NCBI RefSeq assembly: GCF_039697315.1
Contig: NZ_CP155619.1
Coordinates: forward strand, 2,294,001-2,358,000
Length of the DNA stretch: 64,000 bases
Reading direction: 5' to 3'
DNA from: Pseudomonas abietaniphila
Lineage (GTDB): Bacteria > Pseudomonadota > Gammaproteobacteria > Pseudomonadales > Pseudomonadaceae
Part shown: piece by piece, positions 1 through 10,311 of the stretch
How the letters are laid out: each line of letters opens with the position of its first letter
Numbering within the stretch: position 1 is the stretch's first letter
The notes under the pieces: generated by a model
Seen by the model: only the letters and a program-made list of their open reading frames with translations
The model's database searches: none
Told to the model about the DNA's origin: nothing
Made by a program: the position numbers and the translations under genes

Positions 1-331
1 CACCCAGCGCTGCACCGCTGGACACCCCGACCAGGCCGGGGTCAGCCAGCGGGTTGCGGAAAAGACCCTGCATCGCCACGCCGGACAATGCCAGCACTGC
101 ACCCACCGCCAACCCGAGCAGCGTACGGGGCATACGAATCTGGCCAAGAATCAGCTCGGCCTGCTGAAGGTTATCCCCTGACATCGGAACACCGAGCAGG
201 CGCAGACCGGCGCGTAGCGTGTCGAGCAACGGCAGGCTCACCGGCCCCAATGCCAGCGACAGCCACACAGCCAGCACGCAAGCGAGGCTGAGCAGGGTGA
301 ACAACGTTCGCGGTTGCACAATCGCTCTCAT
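1..331 (-). CDS. phuU: haem ABC transporter permease, FecCD family (partial)
   Basis: Only the N-terminal ~110 residues are in the window; the rest lies before position 1. The translation starts [16 protein letters not shown], has a first membrane segment (about residues 10-32), and contains [19 protein letters not shown] followed by [20 protein letters not shown], the hallmark N-terminal motifs of FecCD/BtuC-type permeases for haem, B12 and siderophores. Its ATG overlaps the stop of the binding-protein gene upstream (ATGA, 328-331), so the two are translationally coupled. By family it would form the inner-membrane channel for haem delivered by the periplasmic binding protein. The haem assignment comes from the neighbour; the permease family alone could also serve other iron chelates. 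Confidence 0.9.
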   Translation of the reverse strand, partial: MRAIVQPRTLFTLLSLACVLAVWLSLALGPVSLPLLDTLRAGLRLLGVPMSGDNLQQAELILGQIRMPRTLLGLAVGAVLALSGVAMQGLFRNPLADPGLVGVSSGAALG

Positions 332-1227
332 TGAGCCGGCGACACCTTGGCGTTGAGCGGCGTATCCGCAGGATAGAAGGCTTTGGACAGGGTTTTCATC
401 GTCTCCGGAAGACGCGGTCCCAGACCGCCGACCAGCAGCGTCGGGTCCACTTCGATCAGGCGGTGATTGCGTGCAGCCTGCGTCGAGGCCAGCAAAGGGT
501 TTTCCCTGAGCAAGGCGTCTCGGGAAGAAGCCCCGTTCTGCGCCCGGTCGGTGAACACCAGCACGTCAGGATTCAAGCCGGTCATGGCCTCGGCGGAGAA
601 AATCTTGTAGCCGGTATGAGTCGCCAGATTCCGGCCACCGGCCTGTTTTATCAGCCAGTCACCCACGGTCCCGACTCCGGCCACCATCGGGGCTGCCCCG
701 GCATGGCTGACCAACAGGATGACGCCAGGTGCCGGTTGATGCTGTTGTGCCTGCGCAACCCAGGCGTGCTGAGCGTCCAGTTGCTTGGCGTATTGCTCGA
801 TGAGCTCGCGTGCCCGGCGTTCATCGCCCAGCAACGCGCCGAGCTTCTGCAAGTTGCCCTGCAACGCCGACATGTCCGCCCCGGCGGACAACACCTCCAC
901 GTTCACGCCTGCCGATCGCAGTTGTTCAAGGACAGGTGGCGGGCCCATTTCTTCAGTGCCCACGAGAATGTTCGGACGCAGGCTCAGGATGCCTTCAGAC
1001 GACAACTGCCGCTGATAACCGACGCTGGGCAGCGACTTGATCGATTCGGGGTGCTGGCTGGTGGTGTCGATGCCGACCAGGTGAGATTCCCCACCCAACG
1101 CCACGACCCATTCCGTCAGCGCCCCGCCCGCACTGACCCAACGCTGCGGAGGTTGTGATTGCGCCGACGCCAGATGAGTGATTACAAGCCCGGCCAGAAT
1201 CGCAGTCAGTTTGCTCAGGGAACGCAT
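328..1227 (-). CDS. phuT: periplasmic haem-binding protein of ABC transporter
   Basis: A 299-residue protein with a signal peptide ([20 protein letters not shown], cleavage near ASAQ) followed by a class III periplasmic binding fold. Visible family features are [48 protein letters not shown] and [11 protein letters not shown]. These match the PhuT/HmuT haem-binding proteins, in which a tyrosine (here probably that of VGYQRQ) ligands the haem iron. The start at 1227 is preferred over an in-frame start 13 codons upstream because it puts the signal peptide at the N terminus. It overlaps the permease gene by 4 bases. A Fur-box-like site lies about 130 bases upstream, consistent with iron repression. 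No TonB receptor or haem-trafficking gene is adjacent, unlike the P. aeruginosa phu locus. Confidence 0.88.
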   Translation of the reverse strand: MRSLSKLTAILAGLVITHLASAQSQPPQRWVSAGGALTEWVVALGGESHLVGIDTTSQHPESIKSLPSVGYQRQLSSEGILSLRPNILVGTEEMGPPPVLEQLRSAGVNVEVLSAGADMSALQGNLQKLGALLGDERRARELIEQYAKQLDAQHAWVAQAQQHQPAPGVILLVSHAGAAPMVAGVGTVGDWLIKQAGGRNLATHTGYKIFSAEAMTGLNPDVLVFTDRAQNGASSRDALLRENPLLASTQAARNHRLIEVDPTLLVGGLGPRLPETMKTLSKAFYPADTPLNAKVSPAQ

Positions 1228-1354
1228 AGGGGGAGAGTCCTTAATAGAGAAGAACGCGCCTGTCACCCCTCAAGGATCAGGCCTGGCGTCACGCCGGATC
1301 GACGCGTCAATTGCAGAGCTGTCAGACTAGACGCTCATGACAACCGGGCAATTT

Positions 1355-1373
1355 GATAATTATTTGCATTTAC
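1355..1373. promoter_or_regulatory. candidate Fur box
   Basis: GATAATTATTTGCATTTAC agrees with the 19-bp Fur consensus GATAATGATAATCATTATC at 13 positions, counted by eye. It lies between the haem-binding protein gene (start 1227, minus) and the Rieske gene (start about 1398, plus), so it could control both under iron limitation. This is pattern matching, not a scored prediction. Confidence 0.6.
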
Positions 1374-1397
1374 GCGTCAAGCGCGAAGGAGACTCCG

Positions 1398-1727
1398 CTG
1401 AACTACCTGTGCAACGGGAACGAACTGCCCGAAGGAACAAGCCGTGGCTTCGATATCGATGGACTGCAGGTGCTGGCCGTACGCCGTGCCGGGCAGGTCC
1501 ACGTCTACCAGAATCGATGCCCGCACCGTGGTGTGCCGCTGGAATGGCATCCGGACCAGTTCCTCGACAGCAGCGCCAGCCTGATCCAGTGCGCGACCCA
1601 TGGCGCTTTGTTTCTGATCGAGAGTGGCGAATGCATCGCGGGGCCCTGCGAAGGCAAAACCCTGAACGTGATCGCGTGCGGCGAAGACGCGCAGGGCATC
1701 TGGATCAGCCCGCCAGCACGGGATTGA
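1398..1727 (+). CDS. Rieske [2Fe-2S] ferredoxin-like protein, probable CTG start
   Basis: A single-domain Rieske protein of 109 residues. The two cluster-binding boxes are NRCPHRG (C-x-H) and QCATHGALF (C-x2-H), 20-odd residues apart, with all four ligands present. No oxygenase alpha-subunit domain follows, so it is a stand-alone electron carrier or a subunit of an unidentified oxidoreductase. Start choice: no ATG exists in frame upstream. A perfect AAGGAG (1386-1391) sits six bases before a CTG at 1398, giving [12 protein letters not shown] after the initiator. The in-frame TTG at 1353 lies just before the Fur-box-like operator and lacks a ribosome site, so CTG is favoured. The 3' end overlaps the convergent sfsA by 23 bases. 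Confidence 0.78.
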   Translation: MNYLCNGNELPEGTSRGFDIDGLQVLAVRRAGQVHVYQNRCPHRGVPLEWHPDQFLDSSASLIQCATHGALFLIESGECIAGPCEGKTLNVIACGEDAQGIWISPPARD

Positions 1728-2448
1728 GTACATCCGTTTCCGTCAGATGAACCTCCAGACGACGGTCCACGCGCACTTCATTCGGCGTCAGTTGCACGCC
1801 ATAAGCGAGGACTTGCACCCCGGCGGACACGGCCTCACGCAGCGCTTCGGCATAGGCAGCATCGATTTCTTCGGCGGGACGTACGCCCTCGATCCCGGTC
1901 AGATTGACGCAATAGAGCAGCACGGCGCGCACGCCTTCGCGCGCCAGAGCCGCCAGCTCACGCAAATGCTTCGCGCCGCGCTGGGTCACCGCGTCGGGAA
2001 ACGCTGCCACGGCCGTATCGTCAAACCCCAACGTGACGCTTTTCACCTCCAGGTAGAGCGAACCCTCGGGGTAATCCAGACGGAAGTCCACCCGACTGTT
2101 CTCCTGCCCGTACGCCACTTCCCGCTTGAGCGCGGTAAAGCCGTTAAGCTCGGTGATGACGCCCGCCAACAGCGCCTCTTCCACCAGTTTGTTGGCGCGG
2201 CCGGTGTTCACGCAGGCAAAGCGCCCCTGAGGGGTCTCGCTGATCTCCCATGTGCCCGGCAACTTGCGCTTGGGGTCATTGGAGCGACTGAACCAGACGC
2301 GCCCGCCGGGCATCATGCAGTTGAACATTGAGCCGGTGTTGGGGCAGTGAATGGTCAGGCGTTCGCCGCTGGGGGTTTTGATATCGGCCAGGAAGCGTTT
2401 GTAACGCTGGATCAGGCGACCTTCTTCGAGTTCGGGAGAGAAACGCAT
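1705..2448 (-). CDS. sfsA: sugar fermentation stimulation protein SfsA
   Basis: 247 residues, close to the usual length for SfsA. Diagnostic segments are [55 protein letters not shown] and YLEVKSVTL. The N-terminal half resembles an OB-like nucleic-acid binding fold and the C-terminal half carries PD-(D/E)xK-like residues (RVDFRL...EVKSVTL), so a nuclease role is suspected for the family; the fermentation phenotype in E. coli is historical. Its ATG shares one base with the TGA of the aminotransferase upstream (TGATG at 2450-2446), so the two form an operon with coupled translation. Confidence 0.93.
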   Translation of the reverse strand: MRFSPELEEGRLIQRYKRFLADIKTPSGERLTIHCPNTGSMFNCMMPGGRVWFSRSNDPKRKLPGTWEISETPQGRFACVNTGRANKLVEEALLAGVITELNGFTALKREVAYGQENSRVDFRLDYPEGSLYLEVKSVTLGFDDTAVAAFPDAVTQRGAKHLRELAALAREGVRAVLLYCVNLTGIEGVRPAEEIDAAYAEALREAVSAGVQVLAYGVQLTPNEVRVDRRLEVHLTETDVLNPVLAG

Positions 2449-3620
2449 CAGGCCTTCCAGCTCCGCAGTCCACGCTCGATCCGCTCTACAGCTTCCTGGA
2501 GTCGCGGCAGGCTCTGCGTATAGGCAAAACGCACATGATGGCCAGCCTGATAACGCCCGAAATCCAGGCCCGGCGTGAATGCGATGTGTTCGGTTTCCAG
2601 AAAATGCCGACAGAATGCGAAGGCATCGCCGCCGAAAGCGCTGATGTCTGCATAAAGATAGAAGGCGCCTTCGGGCTCGACGGCGATGTTGAAACCCAGC
2701 TCGCGCAGGGCTGGGAGCAGGAAATCCCTTCGCTTGCCGAATTCAGTGCGACGCTCTTCGAGAATGGCCAGTGTCTGCGGCTCGAAACACGCCAGTGCGG
2801 CACTTTGCGCCATGCTCGGTGCGCTGATGTAAAGGTTCTGCGCCAGCTTTTCCAGATCGCCGACCGCGTCTTGTGGCGCCACCAGCCACCCCAGGCGCCA
2901 CCCGGTCATGCCGAAATACTTTGAAAAACTATTCAAAACAAACGCGTCATTGTCCACTTCCAGCACGCTGGCGGCATCGGTGCCATAGGTCAGGCCGTGA
3001 TAAATCTCGTCCACCACCAGATGCCCGTTGCGCGCCTTGAGGGATGCGGACAGCGCGGCAAGCTCGTCACGGTGCAGCAACGTGCCCGTCGGGTTGGCGG
3101 GCGAGGCGACCAACGCACCGACGCTGTCCTGATTCCAGTGCTGCGCGACCAGATCCGGCGTCAACTGGTAACGAACCTCCGGCCCGACCGGCACCAGTTG
3201 CGCGGCGCCTTCCACCAGACGCAGAAAGTGACGATTACACGGATAACCCGGATCGGCCAGCAACCAGTGTTTACCGGGATCGACCAGCAGACTCGCCGCC
3301 AGCAGCAAGGCGCCCGAGCCACCCGGCGTGATCAGGATGCGGCCCGGATCCACGTTGACGCCGTAACGCTGGCCATAGAAGCCGGAAATGGCCTCGCGCA
3401 GCTCAGGCAAGCCCCGCGCGGCGGTGTAGCGGGTTTTGCCGGCCGCCAATGCAGCCTGCCCGGCCTTGATGATGGGTTCGGCCGTGGTGAAATCCGGCTC
3501 GCCGATCTCCAGGTGGATGACATCGTGCCCCGCCGCCTGCAATTCGTTGGCACGCGCCAGCAGCGCCATCACATGAAAGGGTTCGATGGCGCGACTGCGC
3601 GCACTGTAGGGCTGGGGCAT
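2448..3620 (-). CDS. PLP-dependent class I/II aminotransferase
   Basis: A 390-residue fold-type I aminotransferase. Visible motifs are [11 protein letters not shown] (substrate entry), the Asn-Pro-Thr-Gly loop [25 protein letters not shown] (Asp and Tyr contacting the cofactor), [20 protein letters not shown] with the Schiff-base Lys, and [13 protein letters not shown] with the carboxylate-binding Arg. The start at 3620 follows a strong AGGAAGG; an in-frame codon 17 residues upstream is weaker. It sits next to sfsA and dksA as in other pseudomonads, where it is usually annotated as aspartate/aromatic-type aminotransferase. The donor and acceptor cannot be read from sequence. Confidence 0.92.
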   Translation of the reverse strand: MPQPYSARSRAIEPFHVMALLARANELQAAGHDVIHLEIGEPDFTTAEPIIKAGQAALAAGKTRYTAARGLPELREAISGFYGQRYGVNVDPGRILITPGGSGALLLAASLLVDPGKHWLLADPGYPCNRHFLRLVEGAAQLVPVGPEVRYQLTPDLVAQHWNQDSVGALVASPANPTGTLLHRDELAALSASLKARNGHLVVDEIYHGLTYGTDAASVLEVDNDAFVLNSFSKYFGMTGWRLGWLVAPQDAVGDLEKLAQNLYISAPSMAQSAALACFEPQTLAILEERRTEFGKRRDFLLPALRELGFNIAVEPEGAFYLYADISAFGGDAFAFCRHFLETEHIAFTPGLDFGRYQAGHHVRFAYTQSLPRLQEAVERIERGLRSWKA

Positions 3621-3965
3621 TGGCCTTCCTTTATTGACTCGTGGCGGAAACAATTCACTGATTCTACCCAACCGCCTGCCCTGCTACAGGATTTATCCGG
3701 CGCCGTTTTGTGCCGACGATCCACAAATGAAGATGTTGTGGCGACAGGGGGCTAGACTGATGGCACTGCAAAATAATATAAAACCGGGCGCTTTGGCTGT
3801 GGTCATAGTTCATGGGCGCGTTGTAGAGCCATGCTCGACAACCGGGAGTAGCGCGCTCCGATTCGATCTGGTAAGTTCGCCCGCTTGCAGCCGCAGGGCC
3901 GGCAGGTGTCGGCGATGGATCATTACCCTGCGCAATGGCTTAGAAGAGTGAGAGGCGGTCCGTTC
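3621..3965. other. intergenic region between the aminotransferase gene and dksA
   Basis: 345 bases between divergent genes. The aminotransferase ribosome site is at its left edge. An AT-rich stretch (aataatataaaa, about 3772-3783) is the likeliest promoter core for dksA, giving a long leader; no -35 was confidently assigned. No other gene is seen. Confidence 0.4.
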
Positions 3966-4412
3966 ATGCCCACCGAAGAAAAGCAAAAGAGCAATTCAAC
4001 AACGATCAGCGGTTTCACTCCCTACGTTGAAACGAAGGGTGAGGAATACATGGGCAAGCCCATGCGCGATCACTTCATCAAGATCCTGAACAAGTGGAAG
4101 CAGGATCTGATGCAGGAAGTCGACCGCACGGTTGATCACATGAAGGACGAAGCGGCCAACTTCCCTGACCCTGCTGACCGTGCGAGTCAGGAAGAAGAAT
4201 TCGCTCTGGAACTGCGTGCTCGTGACCGTGAGCGCAAGTTGATCAAAAAGATCGACAAGACGCTGCAACTGATCGAAGACGAAGAGTACGGCTGGTGCGA
4301 ATCCTGCGGCATCGAGATCGGCTTGCGCCGCCTGGAAGCCCGCCCGACTGCCGACCTGTGCATCGACTGCAAGACGCTGGCTGAAATCAAGGAAAAGCAG
4401 ATCGGTAAATGA
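3966..4412 (+). CDS. dksA: RNA polymerase-binding transcription factor DksA
   Basis: 148 residues, the standard DksA length. The order is an N-terminal helix (GKPMRDHFIKILNKWKQDLM), the coiled-coil hairpin whose tip carries the key acidic residues in FPDPADRASQEEE, and a C4 zinc finger CESCG...CIDC with all four cysteines present. It binds the RNA polymerase secondary channel and, with ppGpp, controls rRNA, amino-acid and virulence promoters. The start MPTEEKQK at 3966 is chosen over upstream in-frame codons because of family length. A strong terminator follows directly. Confidence 0.97.
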   Translation: MPTEEKQKSNSTTISGFTPYVETKGEEYMGKPMRDHFIKILNKWKQDLMQEVDRTVDHMKDEAANFPDPADRASQEEEFALELRARDRERKLIKKIDKTLQLIEDEEYGWCESCGIEIGLRRLEARPTADLCIDCKTLAEIKEKQIGK

Positions 4413-4429
4413 TCATGCTTTTCAAATAA

Positions 4430-4462
4430 ACAAAGGACGCTTCGGCGTCCTTTGTTGTTTTC
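4430..4462 (+). terminator. intrinsic terminator of dksA
   Basis: An 11-bp perfect stem (ACAAAGGACGC / GCGTCCTTTGT) closed by a TTCG tetraloop (4441-4444) and followed by tgttttc. It separates dksA from gluQ. Confidence 0.9.
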
Positions 4463-4502
4463 GGCATTGTCCCCAAACCGATTTCCAGTACCATCACTGC
4501 CC

Positions 4503-5390
4503 ATGAAATCCCCTTCTTATATAGGGCGCTTCGCGCCAACGCCCAGCGGCTACCTGCACTTTGGCTCTCTGGTTGCCGCACTGGCGTCCTATCTGGATGC
4601 GCGCGCGGTCGGGGGGAAGTGGCTGATGCGCATGGAAGACCTCGATCCGCCCCGTGAAGAACCCGGCGCGCAGACCGCGATCCTCAAGACGCTGGAAACC
4701 TACGGGTTTGAGTGGGACGGCGAGCTGGTCCGGCAAAGTGACCGCCACGAGGCCTATCAAGACATCATCAATCGCTGGTTCAGCTACGGACTGGCCTACG
4801 CCTGCACCTGTTCGCGCAAGCAACTCGAAGATTTCCAGGGGATTTACCCCGGCTTCTGTCGTAACGCAGGGCATTCGCCTGACAACGCGGCGATCCGTAT
4901 CCGCGTGCCAGAGCTGGAATATCGTTTTGAAGACCGCGTGCAGGGTAAGTTTCGTCAGCACCTGGGCCGTGACGTCGGCGATTTCGTGATCAAGCGTCGT
5001 GACGGCTTTTACGCCTATCAACTGGCCGTGGTGCTGGACGATGGCTGGCAGGGCGTGACCGACATCGTGCGCGGCGCCGACCTGCTGGACTCCACACCGC
5101 GCCAGCTTTACCTCCAGGAATTGCTGGGGCTGCCGCAACCGCGCTATCTGCACGTCCCGCTGATCACCCAGCCTGACGGCCATAAACTGGGCAAGTCCTA
5201 TCGCTCCCCGCCGTTACCGGCCGATCAGGCCACACCGCTACTGATGCGTGCGTTACGCGCACTGGGACAGCCGGTATCGGGCGAATTGTCCTTCGCGACG
5301 CCGCGTGAGGTGCTCGACTGGGGCATCGCCCACTGGAATGCCGATTTGATTCCACCGGTCGCCCATATCGAAGAAGCTCGAATAGACTGA
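4503..5390 (+). CDS. gluQ: glutamyl-Q tRNA(Asp) synthetase
   Basis: 295 residues: a GluRS catalytic domain lacking the anticodon-binding half. Signature features are RFAPTPSGYLHFGSL (HIGH region), GKWLMRMEDLDPPRE, the zinc-site residues in CTCSRKQL and YPGFCR, and HKLGKSYRS as the KMSKS equivalent. It charges glutamate onto the queuosine at position 34 of tRNA(Asp). It lies behind dksA, the conserved gammaproteobacterial order. The ATG at 4503 is preferred over an in-frame codon inside the dksA terminator tail. Confidence 0.95.
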   Translation: MKSPSYIGRFAPTPSGYLHFGSLVAALASYLDARAVGGKWLMRMEDLDPPREEPGAQTAILKTLETYGFEWDGELVRQSDRHEAYQDIINRWFSYGLAYACTCSRKQLEDFQGIYPGFCRNAGHSPDNAAIRIRVPELEYRFEDRVQGKFRQHLGRDVGDFVIKRRDGFYAYQLAVVLDDGWQGVTDIVRGADLLDSTPRQLYLQELLGLPQPRYLHVPLITQPDGHKLGKSYRSPPLPADQATPLLMRALRALGQPVSGELSFATPREVLDWGIAHWNADLIPPVAHIEEARID

Positions 5391-5518
5391 TCTAGAGCGG
5401 TTGCTCCAGACTGCACCACAAAGCTGGCCGAAACGTCGCTTGCAGCCTGATAGCCATCCGTTACCATGCCGCTCCGTCACAGGCTGTCGTGCCGGCGTCA
5501 CTCAATCTGGGAGGCCAA

Positions 5519-5695
5519 ATGTACATCTATCGATTGGTCCTGCTCCTGGTGGTAGGCATCTACCTCTTCTCCCCCGCCATCATGGATTGGTGGATCGACG
5601 CGACGGGCGCCTGGTACCGGCCCTACATGCTGTGGCTGATCCTGATCGTGGTGACCTTCATTTTGCAGAGCCAACGAGATGCCGATGAGCTTTAG
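5519..5695 (+). CDS. cbrX: small membrane protein CbrX, overlapping cbrA
   Basis: 58 residues starting MYIYRLVLLLVVGIYLFSP, with two hydrophobic segments (about residues 5-22 and 34-53) separated by a short polar stretch with WWIDATGAWYRP. A GGGAGG ribosome site precedes the ATG. The 3' end overlaps the start of cbrA by 11-17 bases depending on the cbrA start, so translation is probably coupled. A short gene in this position has been described in P. putida as cbrX, linked to cbrA expression. The name is given by position and size; the biochemical role is unknown. Confidence 0.78.
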   Translation: MYIYRLVLLLVVGIYLFSPAIMDWWIDATGAWYRPYMLWLILIVVTFILQSQRDADEL

Positions 5696-8633
5696 CCTGA
5701 CCCAGATGATCCTGGTCAGCACCGCCTACCTGCTGGTGCTGTTCAGCGTTGCCTGGATCAGCGAACGCGGCCTGATCCCGCGCTGGATCATTCGCCACCC
5801 GCTGACCTACACCCTGTCGCTGGGCGTGTATGCCAGCGCATGGGCGTTCTACGGTACCGTGGGCCTGGCGTACGAATACGGTTATGGCTTCCTGTCCAGT
5901 TACCTGGGCGTATCAGGCGCCTTTCTGCTCGCGCCGGTGCTGCTTTATCCGATTCTCAAGATCACCCGTACCTACCAGCTCTCGTCCCTGGCGGACTTGT
6001 TCGCCTTCCGCTTCCGCAGCACATGGGCGGGCGCACTGACGACGATTTTCATGCTGATCGGTGTGTTGCCGCTGCTGGCCCTGCAAATCCAGGCCGTTGC
6101 GGACTCCATGGCGATCCTGACCCGTGAGCCCGTGCGCAACTACGTGGCCTTTGCGTTTTGCGTGCTGATCACCCTGTTCACCATCTTCTTCGGCTCGCGA
6201 CACATCGCCACCCGGGAAAAACACGAAGGCCTGGTGTTCGCCATCGCCTTCGAATCGGTGATCAAGCTGGTGGCCATCGGCGGCATCGGCCTCTACGCGC
6301 TGTACGGCGTATTCGACGGCCCGGCGAGCCTTGAGCAATGGCTCCTGCAAAACCAGAGCGCGCTGGCCGCACTGCACACGCCCCTGCAGGAAGGCCCTTG
6401 GCGAACGCTGCTGCTGGTGTTCTTCGCCTCGGCCATCGTGATGCCGCACATGTATCACATGACCTTTACCGAAAACCTCAATCCCCGTGCGTTGGTCAGC
6501 GCAAGTTGGGGGCTGCCCCTGTTTCTGCTGTTGATGAGTCTGGCCGTACCGCTGGTGCTATGGGCCGGGTTGAAACTGGGCGCGACCACCAGCCCGGAAT
6601 ACTTCACCCTCGGCATCGGCATTGCCGCCAATAACAAGCTGTTGGCGCTGCTGGGCTACGTCGGAGGGCTGTCGGCGGCGAGCGGCCTGATCATCGTGAC
6701 TACGCTGGCCTTGTCGGGCATGGCGCTTAACCACTTGGTGCTACCGCTCTATCAGCCACCGGCCGAAGGCAATATCTATCGCTGGCTGAAGTGGACCCGC
6801 CGTGGGCTGATCGTCGCGATCATCATGGCCGGTTACGGGTTCTACCTGCTGCTCGGTGCCAAGCAGGATCTGGCCAACCTGGGCATCGTCGCCTTCGTCG
6901 CCACCTTGCAGTTCCTGCCCGGCGTGCTCTCGGTTCTGTACTGGCCCGCAGCGAACCGCCGCGGCTTCATGGCAGGTCTGATCGCGGGAATCGCGGTGTG
7001 GATGGTCAGCATGCTGTTCCCGCTGATTGGCAACTTCCAGGGCTTCTATATTCCGCTGTTGAACATGATCTACGTGCTGGATGACACCAGTTGGCACATG
7101 GCGGCGATTGCCTCGCTGGCCGCCAACGTCCTGGTGTTCACCCTGATTTCCCTGTTCAGCAACCCCAGCCCTGAAGAGGCCAGCGCCGCCGAGGCCTGCG
7201 CCGTGGATAACGTTCGCCGCCCTCAGCGTCGGGAGTTGCATGCCGTGTCCCCGCAGGAGTTCGCGACTCAACTGGCCAAACCGCTCGGCGCCAAAGCCGC
7301 GCAAAAGGAAGTCGAACAGGCGCTGCGCGATCTCTACCTGCCATTCGACGAGCGTCGCCCTTACGCGCTGCGCCGCCTGCGCGACCGTATCGAAGCCAAC
7401 CTGTCCGGCCTGATGGGCCCCAGCGTCGCACAGGACATGGTCGAAACCTTTCTGCCGTACAAATCAGGCGGCGAGAACTACGTCACCGAAGACATTCACT
7501 TCATCGAAAGCCGGCTCGAGGATTACCACTCGCGCCTTACCGGCCTGGCCGCGGAGCTCGACGCCCTGCGCCGTTACCACCGCCAGACCCTGCAAGAGTT
7601 GCCGATGGGCGTCTGCTCGCTGGCCAAGGATCAAGAGATCCTCATGTGGAACAAGGCCATGGAGGAGCTCACCGGGATTGGCGCGCAGCGTGTCGTCGGC
7701 TCGCGCCTTGAAACCATCGCCGACCCGTGGCGACAGTTGCTGCTGGGCTTCATCAACGTGCCGGACGAGCACTTGCACAAGCAACGCCTGGCGCTGGACG
7801 GCCAGACCCGCTGGCTGAACCTGCACAAAGCCGCCATTGACGAACCACTGGCGCCCGGCAACAGTGGCTTGGTGATTCTGGTTGAAGACCTGACCGACAC
7901 CCAGATGCTCGAAGACAAACTGGTCCACTCCGAGCGCCTGGCAAGCATTGGTCGCCTGGCGGCTGGCGTCGCCCATGAGATTGGCAACCCGATCACCGGC
8001 ATCGCCTGCCTGGCACAGAACCTGCGCGAAGAGCGCGAAGACGATGGCGAACTCACCGAAATCAGCAGCCAGATCATCGAACAGACCAAGCGTGTCTCGC
8101 GCATCGTGCAGTCGCTGATGAGCTTCGCCCACGCCGGCGGCCATCAGCACTCGGACGAAGCCGTTTGTCTGGCCGAAGTGGCACAGGATGCCATCGGTCT
8201 GCTCGCGCTGAATCGCCGCAATTTCGAAGTGCAATTCTATAACCTGTGCAACCCGAGCCACTGGGTCGATGGCGACCCGCAGCGCCTGGCTCAGGTGCTG
8301 ATCAACCTGCTTTCCAACGCCCGTGACGCCTCACCTGCGGGCAGCGCGGTGCGGGTGAAAAGCGAAGCCTCCGAACATACGGTCGATTTGATCGTCGAAG
8401 ATGAAGGCACTGGAATTCCGAAAGCAATCATGGACCGCTTGTTCGAACCGTTCTTCACCACCAAGGATCCGGGGGAAGGGACAGGACTGGGGCTCGCACT
8501 GGTCTATTCCATCGTTGAAGAGCATTATGGACAAATCACCATCGACAGCCCGGCTGACCCCGAGCAACAACGCGGAACCCGTATTCGGGTGACATTACCG
8601 CGACATGTCGAAGCGACGTCCGCTGTGAACTGA
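5679..8633 (+). CDS. cbrA: sensor histidine kinase CbrA with SLC5-like transporter domain
   Basis: 984 residues. Residues about 5-500 form a 12-13 segment sodium/solute-symporter-like domain (e.g. [34 protein letters not shown]). Then comes a linker, a PAS-like domain (about 620-740), a dimerisation domain with phospho-acceptor His766 in GVAHEIGNP, and an ATPase domain with [17 protein letters not shown] and [10 protein letters not shown]. It phosphorylates CbrB to control carbon/nitrogen balance and catabolite repression. The transporter domain is reported to transport histidine in P. putida; that is family knowledge. The start may be MPMSFS (5679) or MSFSLTQ (5685). Confidence 0.96.
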   Translation: MPMSFSLTQMILVSTAYLLVLFSVAWISERGLIPRWIIRHPLTYTLSLGVYASAWAFYGTVGLAYEYGYGFLSSYLGVSGAFLLAPVLLYPILKITRTYQLSSLADLFAFRFRSTWAGALTTIFMLIGVLPLLALQIQAVADSMAILTREPVRNYVAFAFCVLITLFTIFFGSRHIATREKHEGLVFAIAFESVIKLVAIGGIGLYALYGVFDGPASLEQWLLQNQSALAALHTPLQEGPWRTLLLVFFASAIVMPHMYHMTFTENLNPRALVSASWGLPLFLLLMSLAVPLVLWAGLKLGATTSPEYFTLGIGIAANNKLLALLGYVGGLSAASGLIIVTTLALSGMALNHLVLPLYQPPAEGNIYRWLKWTRRGLIVAIIMAGYGFYLLLGAKQDLANLGIVAFVATLQFLPGVLSVLYWPAANRRGFMAGLIAGIAVWMVSMLFPLIGNFQGFYIPLLNMIYVLDDTSWHMAAIASLAANVLVFTLISLFSNPSPEEASAAEACAVDNVRRPQRRELHAVSPQEFATQLAKPLGAKAAQKEVEQALRDLYLPFDERRPYALRRLRDRIEANLSGLMGPSVAQDMVETFLPYKSGGENYVTEDIHFIESRLEDYHSRLTGLAAELDALRRYHRQTLQELPMGVCSLAKDQEILMWNKAMEELTGIGAQRVVGSRLETIADPWRQLLLGFINVPDEHLHKQRLALDGQTRWLNLHKAAIDEPLAPGNSGLVILVEDLTDTQMLEDKLVHSERLASIGRLAAGVAHEIGNPITGIACLAQNLREEREDDGELTEISSQIIEQTKRVSRIVQSLMSFAHAGGHQHSDEAVCLAEVAQDAIGLLALNRRNFEVQFYNLCNPSHWVDGDPQRLAQVLINLLSNARDASPAGSAVRVKSEASEHTVDLIVEDEGTGIPKAIMDRLFEPFFTTKDPGEGTGLGLALVYSIVEEHYGQITIDSPADPEQQRGTRIRVTLPRHVEATSAVN

Positions 8634-8655
8634 GACCGTCGAGAGAATCGAATCA

Positions 8656-10095
8656 ATGCCGCACATTTTGATCGTCGAAGACGAAACCATTATCCGCTCT
8701 GCCTTGCGTCGCCTGCTGGAACGTAATCAGTACCAAGTCAGTGAAGCCGGATCCGTGCAGGAAGCTCAGGAACGTTTCAGCATCCCCTCATTTGATCTGA
8801 TCGTCAGCGACCTGCGCCTGCCTGGCGCACCGGGCACCGAGCTGATCAAGCTTGGTCAGGGCAAACCGGTGCTGATCATGACCAGCTACGCCAGCCTGCG
8901 CTCGGCCGTGGACTCGATGAAAATGGGCGCGGTGGATTACATCGCCAAGCCCTTCGACCACGACGAAATGCTGCAGGCCGTCTCGCGTATTCTGCGTGAC
9001 CGGCAAACGGTGCAAAGCCTTCAGGCCGAGCGCGTGGCCAGTGGCAAAGCGTCCGCTTCGGACAAGCCGGGCGCCGACAACAGCAACGGCGAAATCGGCA
9101 TCATTGGCTCGTGCCCGCCGATGCAGGACCTGTACAGCAAGATCCGCAAAGTCGCACCGACCGATTCCAACGTGCTGGTTCAGGGTGAGTCCGGGACCGG
9201 CAAGGAACTGGTGGCTCGCGCCCTGCACAACCTGTCGCGCCGCGCCAAGGCCCCGATGATTTCGGTGAACTGCGCGGCCATTCCGGAAACCCTGATCGAA
9301 TCCGAACTGTTCGGCCACGAGAAAGGCGCGTTCACCGGTGCCAGCGCCGGACGCGCCGGTCTGGTGGAAGCGGCTGACGGCGGAACGCTGTTCCTCGACG
9401 AAATCGGCGAACTGCCACTTGAGGCGCAGGCACGTTTGCTGCGCGTGCTACAGGAAGGCGAAATTCGTCGTGTCGGCTCGGTGCAATCGCAGAAGGTCGA
9501 CGTACGCCTCATCGCTGCGACCCACCGGGACCTCAAGAGCCTGGCCAAGGTCGGGCAATTCCGTGAAGACCTTTATTACCGTCTGCACGTCATCGCCCTG
9601 AAACTACCGGCACTGCGTGAACGTGGCGCCGACGTGAACGAAATCGCCAACGCGTTTCTGGCACGTCAAAGTGCCAAGGCCGGACGCAACGACCTGCGAT
9701 TTGGCCCTGACGCCGAGCAGGCGATTCGTCACTACGCCTGGCCGGGTAACGTGCGAGAGCTCGAAAACGCGGTCGAGCGCGCTGTGATCCTGTGCGAAAG
9801 CCCGGAAATTTCGGCGGATCTGCTGGGCATCGACATCGAGCTGAGCGACCTGGACGTCGAAGAGTTCATCGGTCTGGCACCACAGACCGGTAATTCCGCC
9901 AGCTCCACGGCTCATGAGCCCACCGAAGACCTGTCACTGGAAGACTATTTCCAGCACTTCGTGCTTGAGCATCAAGATCACATGACCGAGACCGAGCTGG
10001 CACGCAAACTGGGCGTGAGCCGTAAGTGTCTGTGGGAACGCCGTCAGCGCCTGGGCATCCCTCGTCGCAAGACGGGCGTGGCCAGCGAAACCTGA
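8656..10095 (+). CDS. cbrB: NtrC-family response regulator CbrB
   Basis: 479 residues in three domains. The receiver domain (1-120) has the phospho-Asp in [10 protein letters not shown] and Lys in YIAKPF. The AAA+ sigma-54 activation domain has Walker A GESGTGKE, the GAFTGA loop that contacts sigma-54, and Walker [13 protein letters not shown]. The C-terminal Fis-type helix-turn-helix is [16 protein letters not shown]. It activates sigma-54 promoters, above all crcZ directly downstream. It follows cbrA by 22 bases and is probably cotranscribed. Confidence 0.97.
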   Translation: MPHILIVEDETIIRSALRRLLERNQYQVSEAGSVQEAQERFSIPSFDLIVSDLRLPGAPGTELIKLGQGKPVLIMTSYASLRSAVDSMKMGAVDYIAKPFDHDEMLQAVSRILRDRQTVQSLQAERVASGKASASDKPGADNSNGEIGIIGSCPPMQDLYSKIRKVAPTDSNVLVQGESGTGKELVARALHNLSRRAKAPMISVNCAAIPETLIESELFGHEKGAFTGASAGRAGLVEAADGGTLFLDEIGELPLEAQARLLRVLQEGEIRRVGSVQSQKVDVRLIAATHRDLKSLAKVGQFREDLYYRLHVIALKLPALRERGADVNEIANAFLARQSAKAGRNDLRFGPDAEQAIRHYAWPGNVRELENAVERAVILCESPEISADLLGIDIELSDLDVEEFIGLAPQTGNSASSTAHEPTEDLSLEDYFQHFVLEHQDHMTETELARKLGVSRKCLWERRQRLGIPRRKTGVASET

Positions 10096-10149
10096 GGAAA
10101 CACCCCGCGCAGGGCTCTGGCACGCAGTGTTCTGGCCTTGTGAAAAAAC

Positions 10150-10176
10150 TGTTACCTCAGTCAGCGAGACGTAACA
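10150..10176. promoter_or_regulatory. candidate CbrB operator upstream of crcZ
   Basis: A perfect inverted repeat TGTTAC-N15-GTAACA, centred about 150 bases before the predicted crcZ start, the usual distance for an enhancer of a sigma-54 promoter. CbrB has been reported to recognise paired TGTTAC/GTAACA half-sites. Further GTAAC half-sites follow at about 10192-10202, inside the cbrB terminator. Confidence 0.7.
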
Positions 10177-10214
10177 AAAGCCGGGGCATACGGTAACGTA
10201 ACCCCGGTTTTTTC
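10177..10214 (+). terminator. intrinsic terminator of cbrB
   Basis: CCGGGG (10181-10186) pairs with CCCCGG (10202-10207), with an inner TACG-GTAA-CGTA hairpin, followed by a run of T. It ends the cbrAB transcript before the separate crcZ promoter. Confidence 0.85.
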
Positions 10215-10284
10215 TGGCCTTCGAAAAATAGCGTCATTTTGCCACACCCCCGTGTTTAAAGGGCTGCAGCGTTTTACACAATAG

Positions 10285-10301
10285 TTGGCACGCGTCCTGC
10301 T
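10285..10301 (+). promoter_or_regulatory. sigma-54 promoter of crcZ
   Basis: TTGGCACgcgtcCTGCT: GG at 10287-10288 and GC at 10299-10300 are ten bases apart, the obligatory -24/-12 spacing. The expected transcription start is about 10312. Confidence 0.92.
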
Positions 10302-10311
10302 ATATACATTC

